A program made the position numbers and the translations under genes. The notes below the pieces were generated by a model, which worked only from the letters and a program-made list of their open reading frames with translations, made no database searches and was not told where the DNA came from. This document shows positions 7,765 through 15,616 of a DNA stretch of 30,715 nucleotides, piece by piece; position 1 is the stretch's first letter; every line of letters begins with the position of its first letter. The stretch spans positions 1 to 30,715 of the forward strand of contig JAJRYW010000598.1 in the NCBI GenBank assembly GCA_024275555.1, given 5' to 3'. The DNA comes from Calditrichota bacterium. Lineage in GTDB: Bacteria > Calditrichota > Calditrichia > RBG-13-44-9 > J075.

Positions 7765-10700
7765 ATGCGACTGAAAATCGAGAAGCCTCCGCGAATGTAT
7801 CTGCCCTGTATTGTTTTTTTTATTTTCCTCTCCAGCGTCTTTGCCAATTCACCGGATTCCCTGGGGATTGCCCTTGCCCCGGGCAAGCCGCATCAATATA
7901 TTTTTACCAATAAGGTTGCCGGGTTTTGGTACGGAGAGACCCAACGGCCCCATCAAAACGCCTACCAGGGCTACACCGCCTTCGAGCAACGCTACATTAA
8001 CGATTACAGCTTGGTGGTGAACGGGAAGGAATTATCAAGAGCAATGTCAGAATCCATTGTTCTCTATCCGGACCGGCTGGTTCGCCGCTACGCCCCTCTC
8101 ACGGAAACAGTGCTTTTTGTAGATGGGTGGAACGCGCTGATTGTTCAAGTAGAGAGTAGGCAGCCGCTTCGTCTGCGCTGGAAGCCTACGTTCGATGTCA
8201 GTTTAGGAGCGCTAAACTGGCGCTACCAGGAGAGCTCCTCTTGCTGGATTGCCCGCGCCGACCGGGTTGCAGAGGGACGCCCGCGCTACCTGGCCCTGGC
8301 AGTGGTGGGGGAGAGCAAAACCGTGCAGGCCAAATTTGAAAAAGCGAAAAAGGTTAAGAAAAAGAAACGAGGTAAAAAAACACCGCCCGGGCTTCCGGAC
8401 AAATTATCCTATATCGAAATCGAAGATTTGCAGAATGTCTACCTGGCTATTGTCATCGACGCCGATAGTGCAGCGGTGCTGGCAAAAGTAAAGCGCCTGC
8501 AAAACGCTCCCGAAGAAATTTTATCGGCAAGAACTGCCCGTATTGCCCGGCTGCTCAAGCAAGTTAAATTTAAAAGCCCGGATGCCCGGATAAACAAAGC
8601 TTATGCCTGGGCCGCTATTTCTTTATCTGACCTGGTTGTGGAGCAGATGGGGCCGGGTATCTGGGCGGGACTACCCTGGTTTAACAATTACTGGGGCCGC
8701 GACAGCTTCATCTCCCTCCCGGGGGCGTTGCTGGTCGCCGGCCAGTTTGAATCAGCGAGAGATATCCTGCTCCGCTTCTCTGCTCTCCAGAATACGGATA
8801 AAAGGTCGCCCTACTACGGCCGCATTCCCAACCGGGTCAAGTTGAACGAAACCATCTATAACACCGCCGACGGTACGCCCTGGTTTGTGCGGGCCTGCTG
8901 GGAGTACGTGCGCTACAGCGGCGACACCCAATTCATAAACCGGATTTTTCCGGTTGTCCAGACGGCCATGGAGGGCGCTTTGCAGAACTATGTCGACGCC
9001 TACGGATTTTTGTACCACGGCGATGCAGAAACCTGGATGGATGCGGTGGGAAGCGACGGCCCCTGGAGTCCTCGCGGCAATCGGGCGGTTGAAGTTCAGG
9101 CGCTCTGGATGGAACAAATCCGGATATCGCGCACCTGGGCGGAACAATTGGGATACAGCCGCTGGGCTGGGCAATGGAAAATGCTGGAGGAACGCTTGCA
9201 GCATAATTTTCAACAGCAATTTTGGGATTCGCAGCGAGGCAATCTTTATGATCATCTCAATGCAGATAATTCTCCGGATCTGCAGATTCGTCCCAATGCG
9301 TTGTTCGCGCTAACCATACCCCAATCACCACTTCTTACCAGTGAACAGAAATTACAGGTGCTTCAGACAATTGCTCCCCGGCTCCTTTTTCCTTACGGCG
9401 TCGCCAGCTTGGCCGAAGACGACCCCAATTTTCATCCCTACCATCACTACCCGCCCTATTACGTTCCGGACGCGGCCTACCACAACGGGCTTATCTGGAC
9501 CTGGCTGAACGGCCCGGCCATTAGCGCCTTGACGCCCTATTATCCGCAGGCAGCGTATCAACTTCAAAAAGAGGCCTCGCGGCAGATTATCGAAAATGAT
9601 GCGGTGGGCAGCCTATCGGAGTTGCTGGAAACCTGGCCGCGCGCCGGGGAAACAGAACCGGTAATCTCCGGCACGGTTTCTCAGGCGTGGAGCCTGGCCG
9701 AATATTTACGGAACTGGCAGGAAGACTTGCTCGGTATCCAACCCAACGCCGTTGAAGGTTATATCCGTATCGCCCCACACTTGCCGGAAGAATGGCTTCC
9801 GCTTAAGTTCCGTTTCCGCTATGCCAGCCAGTGGATTGACGGCGTATATGAACAAAACGGGAGCCGTTTCAGCCTTACCCTGAACCGCCCCCCCGGGAGC
9901 GAGCCCTGCCGGCTTCGGCTTTCCCTGCCGGGGCAGACCTTCCGGACCAATACAACTATCGAATGGACCGGGGAAAGTCTGACTGCTGTATTAAATGATG
10001 CAGCGGTGACGGTTAATGGAGCGCCGGTGCAAATGGTGGAAATTGACTCGCTTCCGGCGCTTCCGGCGCTGGCATTGGCCAATCCGGTCCCGGATATGAG
10101 CATACCGGCCTTGCAGGGACCCCGCTATCCGCTGATTTCTCCGCAGGAGGCGACACAAAAACCCGGGGGCCGCATCGTTTTCGATTTAAAAGATCCTGCG
10201 AATGATGACCGGGGCCCCAACGGGAAATACCAGTATCCGACTCATCCACAGTTTAAGGAAGGAATATTCGATCTGAGACGCGTCAAAATTCGCCAGGATA
10301 ACCGCTATTTCTACTTTGAAATAGAACTCCGGGATATGGTCAACCCGGGGCTGAAGCCGGAATCCGGTTTCCAGCATGTTTGTATTGCCATCACCCTTAA
10401 TTTCGAGAAATTTGCCGGCGTGCGAAGCACCAAGTTAGGGATGAATGCAAACTTCTCGGTACCCATCGAATACGCCTATAACTTTGTGATCTACCTGGGC
10501 AATGGATATCGCATCGTTAATTCACGCGGGAAAGTAATTGCCGAATATCGCCCGGTGGATACGGAGCACCCCCTGGGCTTTGCCGAGGATAAAAAAATTC
10601 GTTTTTCAGTACCGGTAAAATATTTATCCGACCGGCGCTTAAAAAATGCGGTTGTTCTGGCAGGTGGGCAGGATGACCACGGCGGCGGCGGTGTAGGGGA

Positions 10701-10803
10701 ATTCCGGGATGTGCGCCGGGAAGCCGGGGAATGGTTTGGCGGCGGCGGAGAGCGGCCCTCCGGAAATCCCAACATTTACGATCTGCTCTTTATGCGGCGA
10801 TAA
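7765..10803 (+). CDS. Secreted amylo-alpha-1,6-glucosidase (GDE-type) with glucodextranase-type C-terminal domain
   Basis: The 1012-residue product should hydrolyse alpha-1,6 branches or related alpha-glucan linkages outside the cytoplasm. The ATG at 7765 gives a basic start (MRLKIEKPPR) and a signal peptide core CIVFFIFLSSVFA. The catalytic (alpha/alpha)6 barrel of GDE_C/GH133-like enzymes runs from about residue 265 to 665, with LPWFNNYWGRDSF (Asp313), GDAETWMDAVGSDGPWSPRG, NRAVEVQALW, RPNALFAL, YHNGLIWTWLNGP (from 572), SELLETW (Glu622) and GTVSQAWSLAEYLR. From about residue 803 to the end, GRIVFDLKDPANDDRGPNG and later strands resemble the glucodextranase C-terminal domain (PF09985) found in secreted pullulanases. 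Oddities are a Lys-rich insert (KKVKKKKRGKK) near residue 195 and a Gly-rich tail. It stands alone, so its exact substrate is unknown. Confidence 0.85.
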   Translation: MRLKIEKPPRMYLPCIVFFIFLSSVFANSPDSLGIALAPGKPHQYIFTNKVAGFWYGETQRPHQNAYQGYTAFEQRYINDYSLVVNGKELSRAMSESIVLYPDRLVRRYAPLTETVLFVDGWNALIVQVESRQPLRLRWKPTFDVSLGALNWRYQESSSCWIARADRVAEGRPRYLALAVVGESKTVQAKFEKAKKVKKKKRGKKTPPGLPDKLSYIEIEDLQNVYLAIVIDADSAAVLAKVKRLQNAPEEILSARTARIARLLKQVKFKSPDARINKAYAWAAISLSDLVVEQMGPGIWAGLPWFNNYWGRDSFISLPGALLVAGQFESARDILLRFSALQNTDKRSPYYGRIPNRVKLNETIYNTADGTPWFVRACWEYVRYSGDTQFINRIFPVVQTAMEGALQNYVDAYGFLYHGDAETWMDAVGSDGPWSPRGNRAVEVQALWMEQIRISRTWAEQLGYSRWAGQWKMLEERLQHNFQQQFWDSQRGNLYDHLNADNSPDLQIRPNALFALTIPQSPLLTSEQKLQVLQTIAPRLLFPYGVASLAEDDPNFHPYHHYPPYYVPDAAYHNGLIWTWLNGPAISALTPYYPQAAYQLQKEASRQIIENDAVGSLSELLETWPRAGETEPVISGTVSQAWSLAEYLRNWQEDLLGIQPNAVEGYIRIAPHLPEEWLPLKFRFRYASQWIDGVYEQNGSRFSLTLNRPPGSEPCRLRLSLPGQTFRTNTTIEWTGESLTAVLNDAAVTVNGAPVQMVEIDSLPALPALALANPVPDMSIPALQGPRYPLISPQEATQKPGGRIVFDLKDPANDDRGPNGKYQYPTHPQFKEGIFDLRRVKIRQDNRYFYFEIELRDMVNPGLKPESGFQHVCIAITLNFEKFAGVRSTKLGMNANFSVPIEYAYNFVIYLGNGYRIVNSRGKVIAEYRPVDTEHPLGFAEDKKIRFSVPVKYLSDRRLKNAVVLAGGQDDHGGGGVGEFRDVRREAGEWFGGGGERPSGNPNIYDLLFMRR

Positions 10804-10806
10804 ACA

Positions 10807-10821
10807 GCCGGAAAATCCGGC
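10807..10821 (+). terminator. Short hairpin after the debranching enzyme gene
   Basis: GCCGGA-AAA-TCCGGC forms a six-base perfect stem four bases after the stop codon. No T-run follows, so it is a weak terminator candidate or an mRNA 3-prime stabiliser. Confidence 0.3.
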
Positions 10822-10920
10822 AAAAGCCAGGGTTTGCCCCCCTCCATCCCGACAAACAGCAGCTTTTTCACTGAATCGGGAACTCCTGCACGCCCCTCAA
10901 CTCGATATTATCCATTTTTT

Positions 10921-10971
10921 TTGCATATATTCAATTTGGAATTGTATTTTTAATTAGTTTGTAGTATTTTG
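10921..10971 (+). promoter_or_regulatory. AT-rich promoter-like region upstream of the SirB1-like gene
   Basis: This is the most AT-rich part of the 288-base gap before 11092. TTGCAT (10921-10926) and TATTTT (10945-10950) are 18 bases apart, and TATTTTG at 10965-10971 repeats a box also seen upstream of perR, the flavoprotein gene and the cystathionine beta-synthase gene. Which one is used cannot be decided from sequence. Confidence 0.3.
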
Positions 10972-11091
10972 CTGCTAACCTTCGAATATTCCAGATGTTA
11001 TCAAGGAAAAAGTAGCGGGTTTTCGCATAACTAAAACAAAGCGGCCAAGGGAGTAGGGGAGAGGCATCACCTTTTTTATGAGGTAGACATT

Positions 11092-11946
11092 ATGGCAATC
11101 CCTCTGCAAAAACTGGACTATTTTCGCAACTTATTCGCCCTTCTGGATGACGAAAGCAGCACCATCCGGGAAATCCTTCAAGAACGTACCCGCGAAGACG
11201 CCCGGACTATCCTCTTAGACAAATATACCATCCTGGGTGAACTGGATGATCGTTCCGCCTCAAAATTTGAGGAATATCTGGACCTTAACCATCTCGATCT
11301 GGTGACCCGGGCTATGGAGCAGTTGCATTACGCGGCACGGGATGAGATCAACCTGGAAGAGGGCATTCTGCTTCTGGCTTACTGGCGGTTTCCGGAGCTG
11401 AATTGCCGCAATGTCCAATACACCCTCGATGAACTTGCCCGGGAAATTGAATTAGATATGCCCAAAAGCGGGCACCCCTTAGGATTTATTGATCACCTCA
11501 GCAACGTGCTTTTTAAGACCTACCACTTTCGCGGCAATTCTCATGATTACTATAATCCCAACAATTCCTATCTGAATAAAGTATTAGAAACAGGGTTGGG
11601 AATACCGATTAGTCTTTCCACCCTGTACATGCTTATTGCCAAGCGGTTGGGTTTCCCGATTTTTGGGGTTTGTATGCCGTCGCACTTCATCCTAAAGTTC
11701 GCTAATAGCGAAGATGAAATATTTTTTGACCCGTTTTACGGGGGCAAAATTTATTCAAGACAAGCTTGTATAGACTATTTGAGCGGATTCGATCTAAATG
11801 ATCCGGATTCCGTTCTGGAAGGGTGTACTCACGCCGGGATTCTAAAGAGGATGATCCGGAATTTAAGATTGGCCTATTCCAGTCATACACCGGCGCCTCA
11901 ACGAGTAAACGAGTTAGAACAATTACTCTCCATCTGGCAGAATTAA
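11092..11946 (+). CDS. SirB1-family transglutaminase-like protein
   Basis: The 284-residue product matches the SirB1/transglutaminase-like family (Transglut_core2). Key strings are GNSHDYYNPNNSYLNKVLETGLGIPISLSTLYMLIAKRLG, split here by eye into the N-P-x-N-S-x-L-N and G-I-P-I-S-L-S blocks, then FGVCMPSHFILKF and FFDPFYGGKI. The N-terminal 90 residues are helical and include repeats of the EEYLDLNHLDLV kind. In this family the usual catalytic Cys of transglutaminases is replaced by Ser in GIPISLS, and that is so here; the His in MPSHFIL remains. The role is not known; no protease activity should be assumed. The ATG at 11092 has a poor ribosome site (GAGGTAGACATT). No signal peptide or membrane segment is visible. 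Confidence 0.85.
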   Translation: MAIPLQKLDYFRNLFALLDDESSTIREILQERTREDARTILLDKYTILGELDDRSASKFEEYLDLNHLDLVTRAMEQLHYAARDEINLEEGILLLAYWRFPELNCRNVQYTLDELAREIELDMPKSGHPLGFIDHLSNVLFKTYHFRGNSHDYYNPNNSYLNKVLETGLGIPISLSTLYMLIAKRLGFPIFGVCMPSHFILKFANSEDEIFFDPFYGGKIYSRQACIDYLSGFDLNDPDSVLEGCTHAGILKRMIRNLRLAYSSHTPAPQRVNELEQLLSIWQN

Positions 11947-11962
11947 GCCGCCGGAAGCGGAA

Positions 11963-11996
11963 AGCTTCTTTCGGGACAGGGCTCCGGAAAGAAGCT
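11963..11996 (+). terminator. Hairpin downstream of the SirB1-like gene
   Basis: AGCTTCTTTC (11963-11972) pairs perfectly with GAAAGAAGCT (11987-11996) across a 14-base loop, 17 bases after the stop codon. There is no T-run, so it may be a structural element or part of the adjoining dispersed repeat. Confidence 0.4.
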
Positions 11997-12035
11997 AAGT
12001 GCTTACGCACACTTCGGCCCCCGCCCGGTCAGGAG
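11995..12035 (+). repeat. Dispersed structured repeat, copy 1
   Basis: Starts CTAAGTGCTTACGCACACTT and ends in a C/G-rich block (CGGCCCCCGCCCGG). It matches 17188-17228 on the same strand at most positions and 20573-20613 on the opposite strand less closely. It contains a short stem AAGTGC with GCAC(AC)TT. Confidence 0.6.
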
Positions 12036-12056
12036 TTGCTTTGCCGTCCTAAGCGC

Positions 12057-12263
12057 CTAATTCTCGCTAAATTTTCCATTCTCAATTTTTGTGATTTGTC
12101 CCCAGAGAAGGCCGTCGTTTCTGAGTAGCTTGATCACAAATCGATCCAACTCCAGATGCTTTTTCTGGGCGTCATTTAATGATTCGTGAATTTTTAGAAT
12201 AGAGAGAATCAGACTTTTTCGTTTTTCCTGGGGGTACTGCTCCGGTTGATAGCGGCCATCCAT
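12057..12263 (-). CDS. Small protein of unknown function
   Basis: The frame encodes 68 residues from ATG 12263, which has AAGGA nine bases upstream; an upstream in-frame ATG at 12305 lacks a ribosome site. The sequence is acid-base balanced and helical (KRKSLILSILKIHESLNDAQKK, then LELDRFVIKLLRNDGLLWGQI), looks like normal protein rather than a shadow, and no other gene lies opposite. No family was recognised; it could also be the C-terminal remnant of a larger protein. It converges with the SirB1-like gene. Confidence 0.45.
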   Translation of the reverse strand: MDGRYQPEQYPQEKRKSLILSILKIHESLNDAQKKHLELDRFVIKLLRNDGLLWGQITKIENGKFSEN

Positions 12264-12538
12264 GACACCAATTCCTTTTGGTTTAGAGTATTGCTCTACG
12301 CCCACATCCCTGGGCTATTTTAAGTCACATTGGCATCATCGGCCAATTTTGCCTAAAGAATTAATCCCAAGTAGATTTTCCTGCACCTGAATTTATCATT
12401 GCTGTTCTGCTGAGAGCATCCTTTTTAGGGATTTTGCCTGCCGCTTGCAATTTTAATATAATATATATTATGTAAAGTTGCTCCTGTGAAGCGTTGGCGC
12501 CCTTTATCCCCTTCTTTTTTGTGACTACTCAGGTAGTA

Positions 12539-12790
12539 CGTGGAACAATAACGCAACGGGGCTCCGTTGGAGCGGCGCCACTTTGTAGGCGGAGCCACGT
12601 TGTGGTTGGGGTGTCGATGCAGCATCAACGCCCCAACGGGGCAGGTAATTGATGCATTCCATAAACCAACCCACGGGTTGATGAACGACCTAATATGCGC
12701 AGTTTTGCCAAAGGCATCCCTTCGGAAAAAGCCTGTGTTTACATCCCGTTTTATCGGGGCGCCTACCAGAGCCCAGTTTCCCACTCCCCT
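12539..12790. repeat. Hairpin-dense element, probable dispersed non-coding repeat
   Basis: The 12306-12902 gap holds no supported gene. Within it perfect short hairpins follow one another: GCTCC-GTT-GGAGC (12561-12573), GATGC-A-GCATC (12616-12626), GCCCC-AAC-GGGGC (12630-12642), CAACCC-AC-GGGTTG (12667-12680) and CCCG-6-CGGG (12745-12758). Similar arrays recur as multicopy repeats in FCB-type genomes as far as I remember, and open frames across them are probably not genes. A 14-base palindrome ATAATATATATTAT lies at 12458-12471, outside the element. Confidence 0.5.
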
Positions 12791-12827
12791 ACCCCGTAAA
12801 CTGTCGCTGCTTCCAAATAAACAGTTT

Positions 12828-12834
12828 TATTTTG
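12828..12834 (+). promoter_or_regulatory. TATTTTG box upstream of the cystathionine beta-synthase gene
   Basis: TATTTTG sits 68 bases before the start codon and is the same box found upstream of three other transcription units here. No convincing -35 partner is seen, so it is only a candidate -10 element. Confidence 0.25.
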
Positions 12835-12902
12835 CGCGGCCTTTCTCTAAATTAGGCGGCTATTAAAAAGAGTGAGTTAACAGAGAAACCTACGGAGTTT
12901 TT

Positions 12903-13880
12903 ATGAAACGCGTTCAAAGTGTATTAGATTGTATCGGCGCTACCCCCCTGGTGCAATTGCAAAAAATCGGCGCCGATCTTCCGGCGCATATTTGGGTAAA
13001 ATTAGAATATCTTAATCCGGCCGGCAGTGTAAAAGATAGAATGGCAAAGTTTATTATAGAGGATGCCGAGCAGCGCGGGCTTCTGAAGCCGGGCGGCGTC
13101 ATCGTAGAAAATTCTTCCGGCAACACCGGGGCTGCCCTGGCGATGATTGCCGCGATAAAGGGCTATAAATGCATCATCACCATGCCGGATAAGATGAGCG
13201 AAGAGAAACAGAATCTGATGCGCGCCTTTGGTGCAGAAGTAGTGGTAACCCCCACAGATGTGCCGGCCGATTCGCCCGAGAGCTATTACAGCACCGCTCG
13301 CCGTATTGCCTCAGAAACTCCCAATTCTTTTTACCCGGATCAATATAACAATCCCCAGAACATCGAAGCCCATTATCGCACCACCGGCCCGGAAATTTGG
13401 GAGGATACGAAAGGCGAGATTGATTATTTCGTATGCGGTATCGGAACCGGCGGCACCCTCTCCGGGGCCGGAAAGTTTCTGAAGGAGAAAAATCCTCACC
13501 TGAAGATTATTGCCGTCGATCCGATCGGATCTGTATTCTATGACTATTTCAAGACCGGCAAACTGCCTGATCCACACGTGTACAAAGTCGAAGGAATTGG
13601 GGAGGACTACCTGGTGAAAGCCGTCGATTTCGATATACTCGACGACATTATCCAGGTGAACGACCGGGACTCGTTCCTTACTGCGCGAGAGTTGAGCCGT
13701 AAAGAAGGGATTTTTGCCGGAGGATCCAGCGGCAGCGCAGTTTGGGCGGCCCTTCAGCTTGCCAAACGGGTCGAGTCAGGCGCAAATATTGTGGTTGTAT
13801 TGCCGGATTCCGGCAGCCGTTATTTGAGCAAAATTTTTAATGATGAGTGGATGCGCCGGAATGGATTTCTGGACGCATAA
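12903..13880 (+). CDS. Cystathionine beta-synthase, catalytic core only
   Basis: A fold-type II PLP enzyme of 325 residues. The PLP lysine is Lys44 in GSVKDRMA, the substrate loop is NSSGNTGAAL and the phosphate loop GIGTGGTLSGAGKFL. The C-terminal part, KVEGIGEDYL with later RELSRKEGIFAGGSSGSAVW, follows cystathionine beta-synthases more closely than O-acetylserine sulfhydrylases. It lacks the C-terminal CBS regulatory pair of the eukaryotic enzyme. It should join homocysteine and serine to cystathionine in the cytoplasm. The ATG at 12903 has GGAG six bases upstream. The next gene, cystathionine gamma-lyase, starts 32 bases after it and completes reverse transsulfuration. A cysteine synthase activity cannot be excluded from sequence alone. 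Confidence 0.88.
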   Translation: MKRVQSVLDCIGATPLVQLQKIGADLPAHIWVKLEYLNPAGSVKDRMAKFIIEDAEQRGLLKPGGVIVENSSGNTGAALAMIAAIKGYKCIITMPDKMSEEKQNLMRAFGAEVVVTPTDVPADSPESYYSTARRIASETPNSFYPDQYNNPQNIEAHYRTTGPEIWEDTKGEIDYFVCGIGTGGTLSGAGKFLKEKNPHLKIIAVDPIGSVFYDYFKTGKLPDPHVYKVEGIGEDYLVKAVDFDILDDIIQVNDRDSFLTARELSRKEGIFAGGSSGSAVWAALQLAKRVESGANIVVVLPDSGSRYLSKIFNDEWMRRNGFLDA

Positions 13881-13912
13881 CACTTGCCGGACATAAGGAT
13901 TGGAGAAGAGAG

Positions 13913-15073
13913 ATGAAGTTCGAGACAAGAGCTATTCACGTTGGAGAGAAACCTAATTTTAAAGAAGGCGCTACCGGGGATGTTACCCAGCCTTTGCACC
14001 TGGCTTCCACCTATGCCCGCAAAGATGTGGATACGCCCACAGCCGGATATGAATACGCCCGCACTGCCAACCCTACCCGGGACGCCTTGCAGGAGCGCCT
14101 GGCCTCGTTGGAAGAGGCTCGCTACGCCCTGGTGTTCGGCTCCGGCCTGGCGGCGGAAACCTCCCTGTTTTTGGCCCTGCTGAATTCGGGAGATCATGTC
14201 ATCGCGTTTGACGATCTCTACGGCGGCACCCGGCGGCTGTTTACCCGTATTTTTGATGAAAAATTCGGCGTACAAATCAGCTATGTGGATGCGCGGGAAG
14301 TGGATAATGTACGCAATGCCATTCGGGACAACACCAAACTGATCTGGCTGGAGACGCCCACCAACCCGCTGCTGAAGCTGTGCGACATCAAGGCGATCTC
14401 CCAGCTTGCACATGAGCATAACATTACCGTGGCAGTCGACAATACTTTTATGAGCCCCTACTTTCAGCAGCCGCTGATGCTCGGGGCGGACATTGTTGTT
14501 CACAGCACCACCAAGTATATTAACGGGCACAGCGACTCGGTAGGCGGGGCGCTGATGCTATCCGATGAGTTTCTGCATGAGAAAATAAAATTTGTGCAAA
14601 ACGCCGCCGGGGCCATCCTCTCCCCTTTTGATTGCTATATGATCCTGCGCAGCACCAAAACGCTCTCGGTGCGGATGCGGGAGCATCAAAAAAACGCCTT
14701 GCTGATTGCCGGGTTCCTGGGAAACCATCCCAAGGTAAACCGGGTTATCTATCCGGGCCTGGAGAGCCATCCCCAGCACCAATTGGCCGTGCAGCAAATG
14801 AGCGGTTTCGGCGGGATGGTCTCCTTTGAACTGGATCGGGACCTGGACGCTGCCAAAAGATTTGTGGAAAACCTGAACTATTTCGCCGTGGCGGAGAGCC
14901 TGGGAGGGGTCGAGTCGCTGATTGAATTGCCGGCCCTGATGACCCACGCTTCGGTTCCGGCCGAAGAGCGGAAAAAGATCGGCCTGGCAGACGGTTTAAT
15001 CCGCATCTCGGTAGGGATTGAGCATGCTGACGACCTGCTGCAGGATTTAGATGAGGCGTTTAAGAAAATTTAA
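13913..15073 (+). CDS. Cystathionine gamma-lyase (trans-sulfuration PLP enzyme)
   Basis: A 386-residue Cys/Met-metabolism PLP enzyme. The PLP lysine is Lys201 in HSTTKYINGHSD. Other family strings are YEYARTANPTRDALQERLASLE, VFGSGLAAE, DDLYGGTRRLF, LETPTNPLLKL, AVDNTFMSPYFQQPL, YPGLESHPQH and SLGGVESLIELPALMTHASVP. The ATG at 13913 follows GGAGAAGAG at a good distance; the frame is open further upstream but that part overlaps the preceding gene. With a cystathionine beta-synthase directly before it, the likely reaction is cystathionine to cysteine, 2-oxobutyrate and ammonia. Cystathionine gamma-synthase and methionine gamma-lyase share this fold and cannot be excluded without modelling. Confidence 0.88.
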   Translation: MKFETRAIHVGEKPNFKEGATGDVTQPLHLASTYARKDVDTPTAGYEYARTANPTRDALQERLASLEEARYALVFGSGLAAETSLFLALLNSGDHVIAFDDLYGGTRRLFTRIFDEKFGVQISYVDAREVDNVRNAIRDNTKLIWLETPTNPLLKLCDIKAISQLAHEHNITVAVDNTFMSPYFQQPLMLGADIVVHSTTKYINGHSDSVGGALMLSDEFLHEKIKFVQNAAGAILSPFDCYMILRSTKTLSVRMREHQKNALLIAGFLGNHPKVNRVIYPGLESHPQHQLAVQQMSGFGGMVSFELDRDLDAAKRFVENLNYFAVAESLGGVESLIELPALMTHASVPAEERKKIGLADGLIRISVGIEHADDLLQDLDEAFKKI

Positions 15074-15091
15074 ACCACCGGGGAAGTTTGA

Positions 15092-15601
15092 TCACGGGCG
15101 ACGGGTTAACTCTTTAATCAACTGGGCATGCTGGGGGAATTGTTTGAGCAGTTCCTTGCGGCTGCCCAGCGTAAAATCTTCAAACTCGAAGCCGGGCGTA
15201 ACCGTGCAGCCAACCAGTGCGTAGCTGTCGGGATCGTTGATCCGTGAGGCAAACCAGTAACCTGCCGGCACTACAGCTTGCATCACTTCGCCATTCTCGG
15301 CGTCGTCGCCAATAAAGATGTAGGACAGGATTCCCTGCGGATTAATCGAGTAAATTGTCAGGGAACTGCCGTAATAAAAATTCCAGATTTCATCAGCCTT
15401 TAGTTGATGAAATGCCGAAAAGTCCCGGCTTTCCAGGAGAAAATAAATCGCCGTAGCCAGACGTCTCGGGCCTCCGAAGCGGGGCGGGAGGCTTTCTTGA
15501 GGAACAACTTCTTCGGAGCGGTAAATCTCCCGGTAGTACCCGCCTTCTTCATGCCGGTCCAGTTTAAGTTTGCTGATCCAGTATTGTGCGTCTTGTTTCA
15601 T
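15092..15601 (-). CDS. DUF985-family cupin protein
   Basis: 169 residues of the Cupin_5/DUF985 (YML079-like) family. Signatures are WISKLKLDRHEEGGYYREIYRS, RRLATAIYFLLES, FSAFHQLKADEIWNFYYGSSL, QAVVPAGYWFAS, SYALVGCTVTPGFEFEDF and ELLKQFPQH. The family is a double-stranded beta-helix, with suspected isomerase or epimerase activity but no firm function. The conserved HQLKADEIW and GxEFEDF residues are present. It is the last gene of a perR-oxidoreductase-cupin operon, 15 bases after the oxidoreductase; that context suggests a stress-linked role, which is inference. Confidence 0.87.
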   Translation of the reverse strand: MKQDAQYWISKLKLDRHEEGGYYREIYRSEEVVPQESLPPRFGGPRRLATAIYFLLESRDFSAFHQLKADEIWNFYYGSSLTIYSINPQGILSYIFIGDDAENGEVMQAVVPAGYWFASRINDPDSYALVGCTVTPGFEFEDFTLGSRKELLKQFPQHAQLIKELTRRP

Positions 15602-15616
15602 TTTAGTTTCATTCCA

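Noticed and set aside
12425..12866. Open frames of about 100 codons on both strands
   Set aside because: They cross the hairpin-dense repeat and have no ribosome site or protein-like motifs.
12800..12902. SAM riboswitch upstream of the cystathionine beta-synthase gene
   Set aside because: The conserved SAM-I or SAM-II core bases and a matching terminator are not visible.
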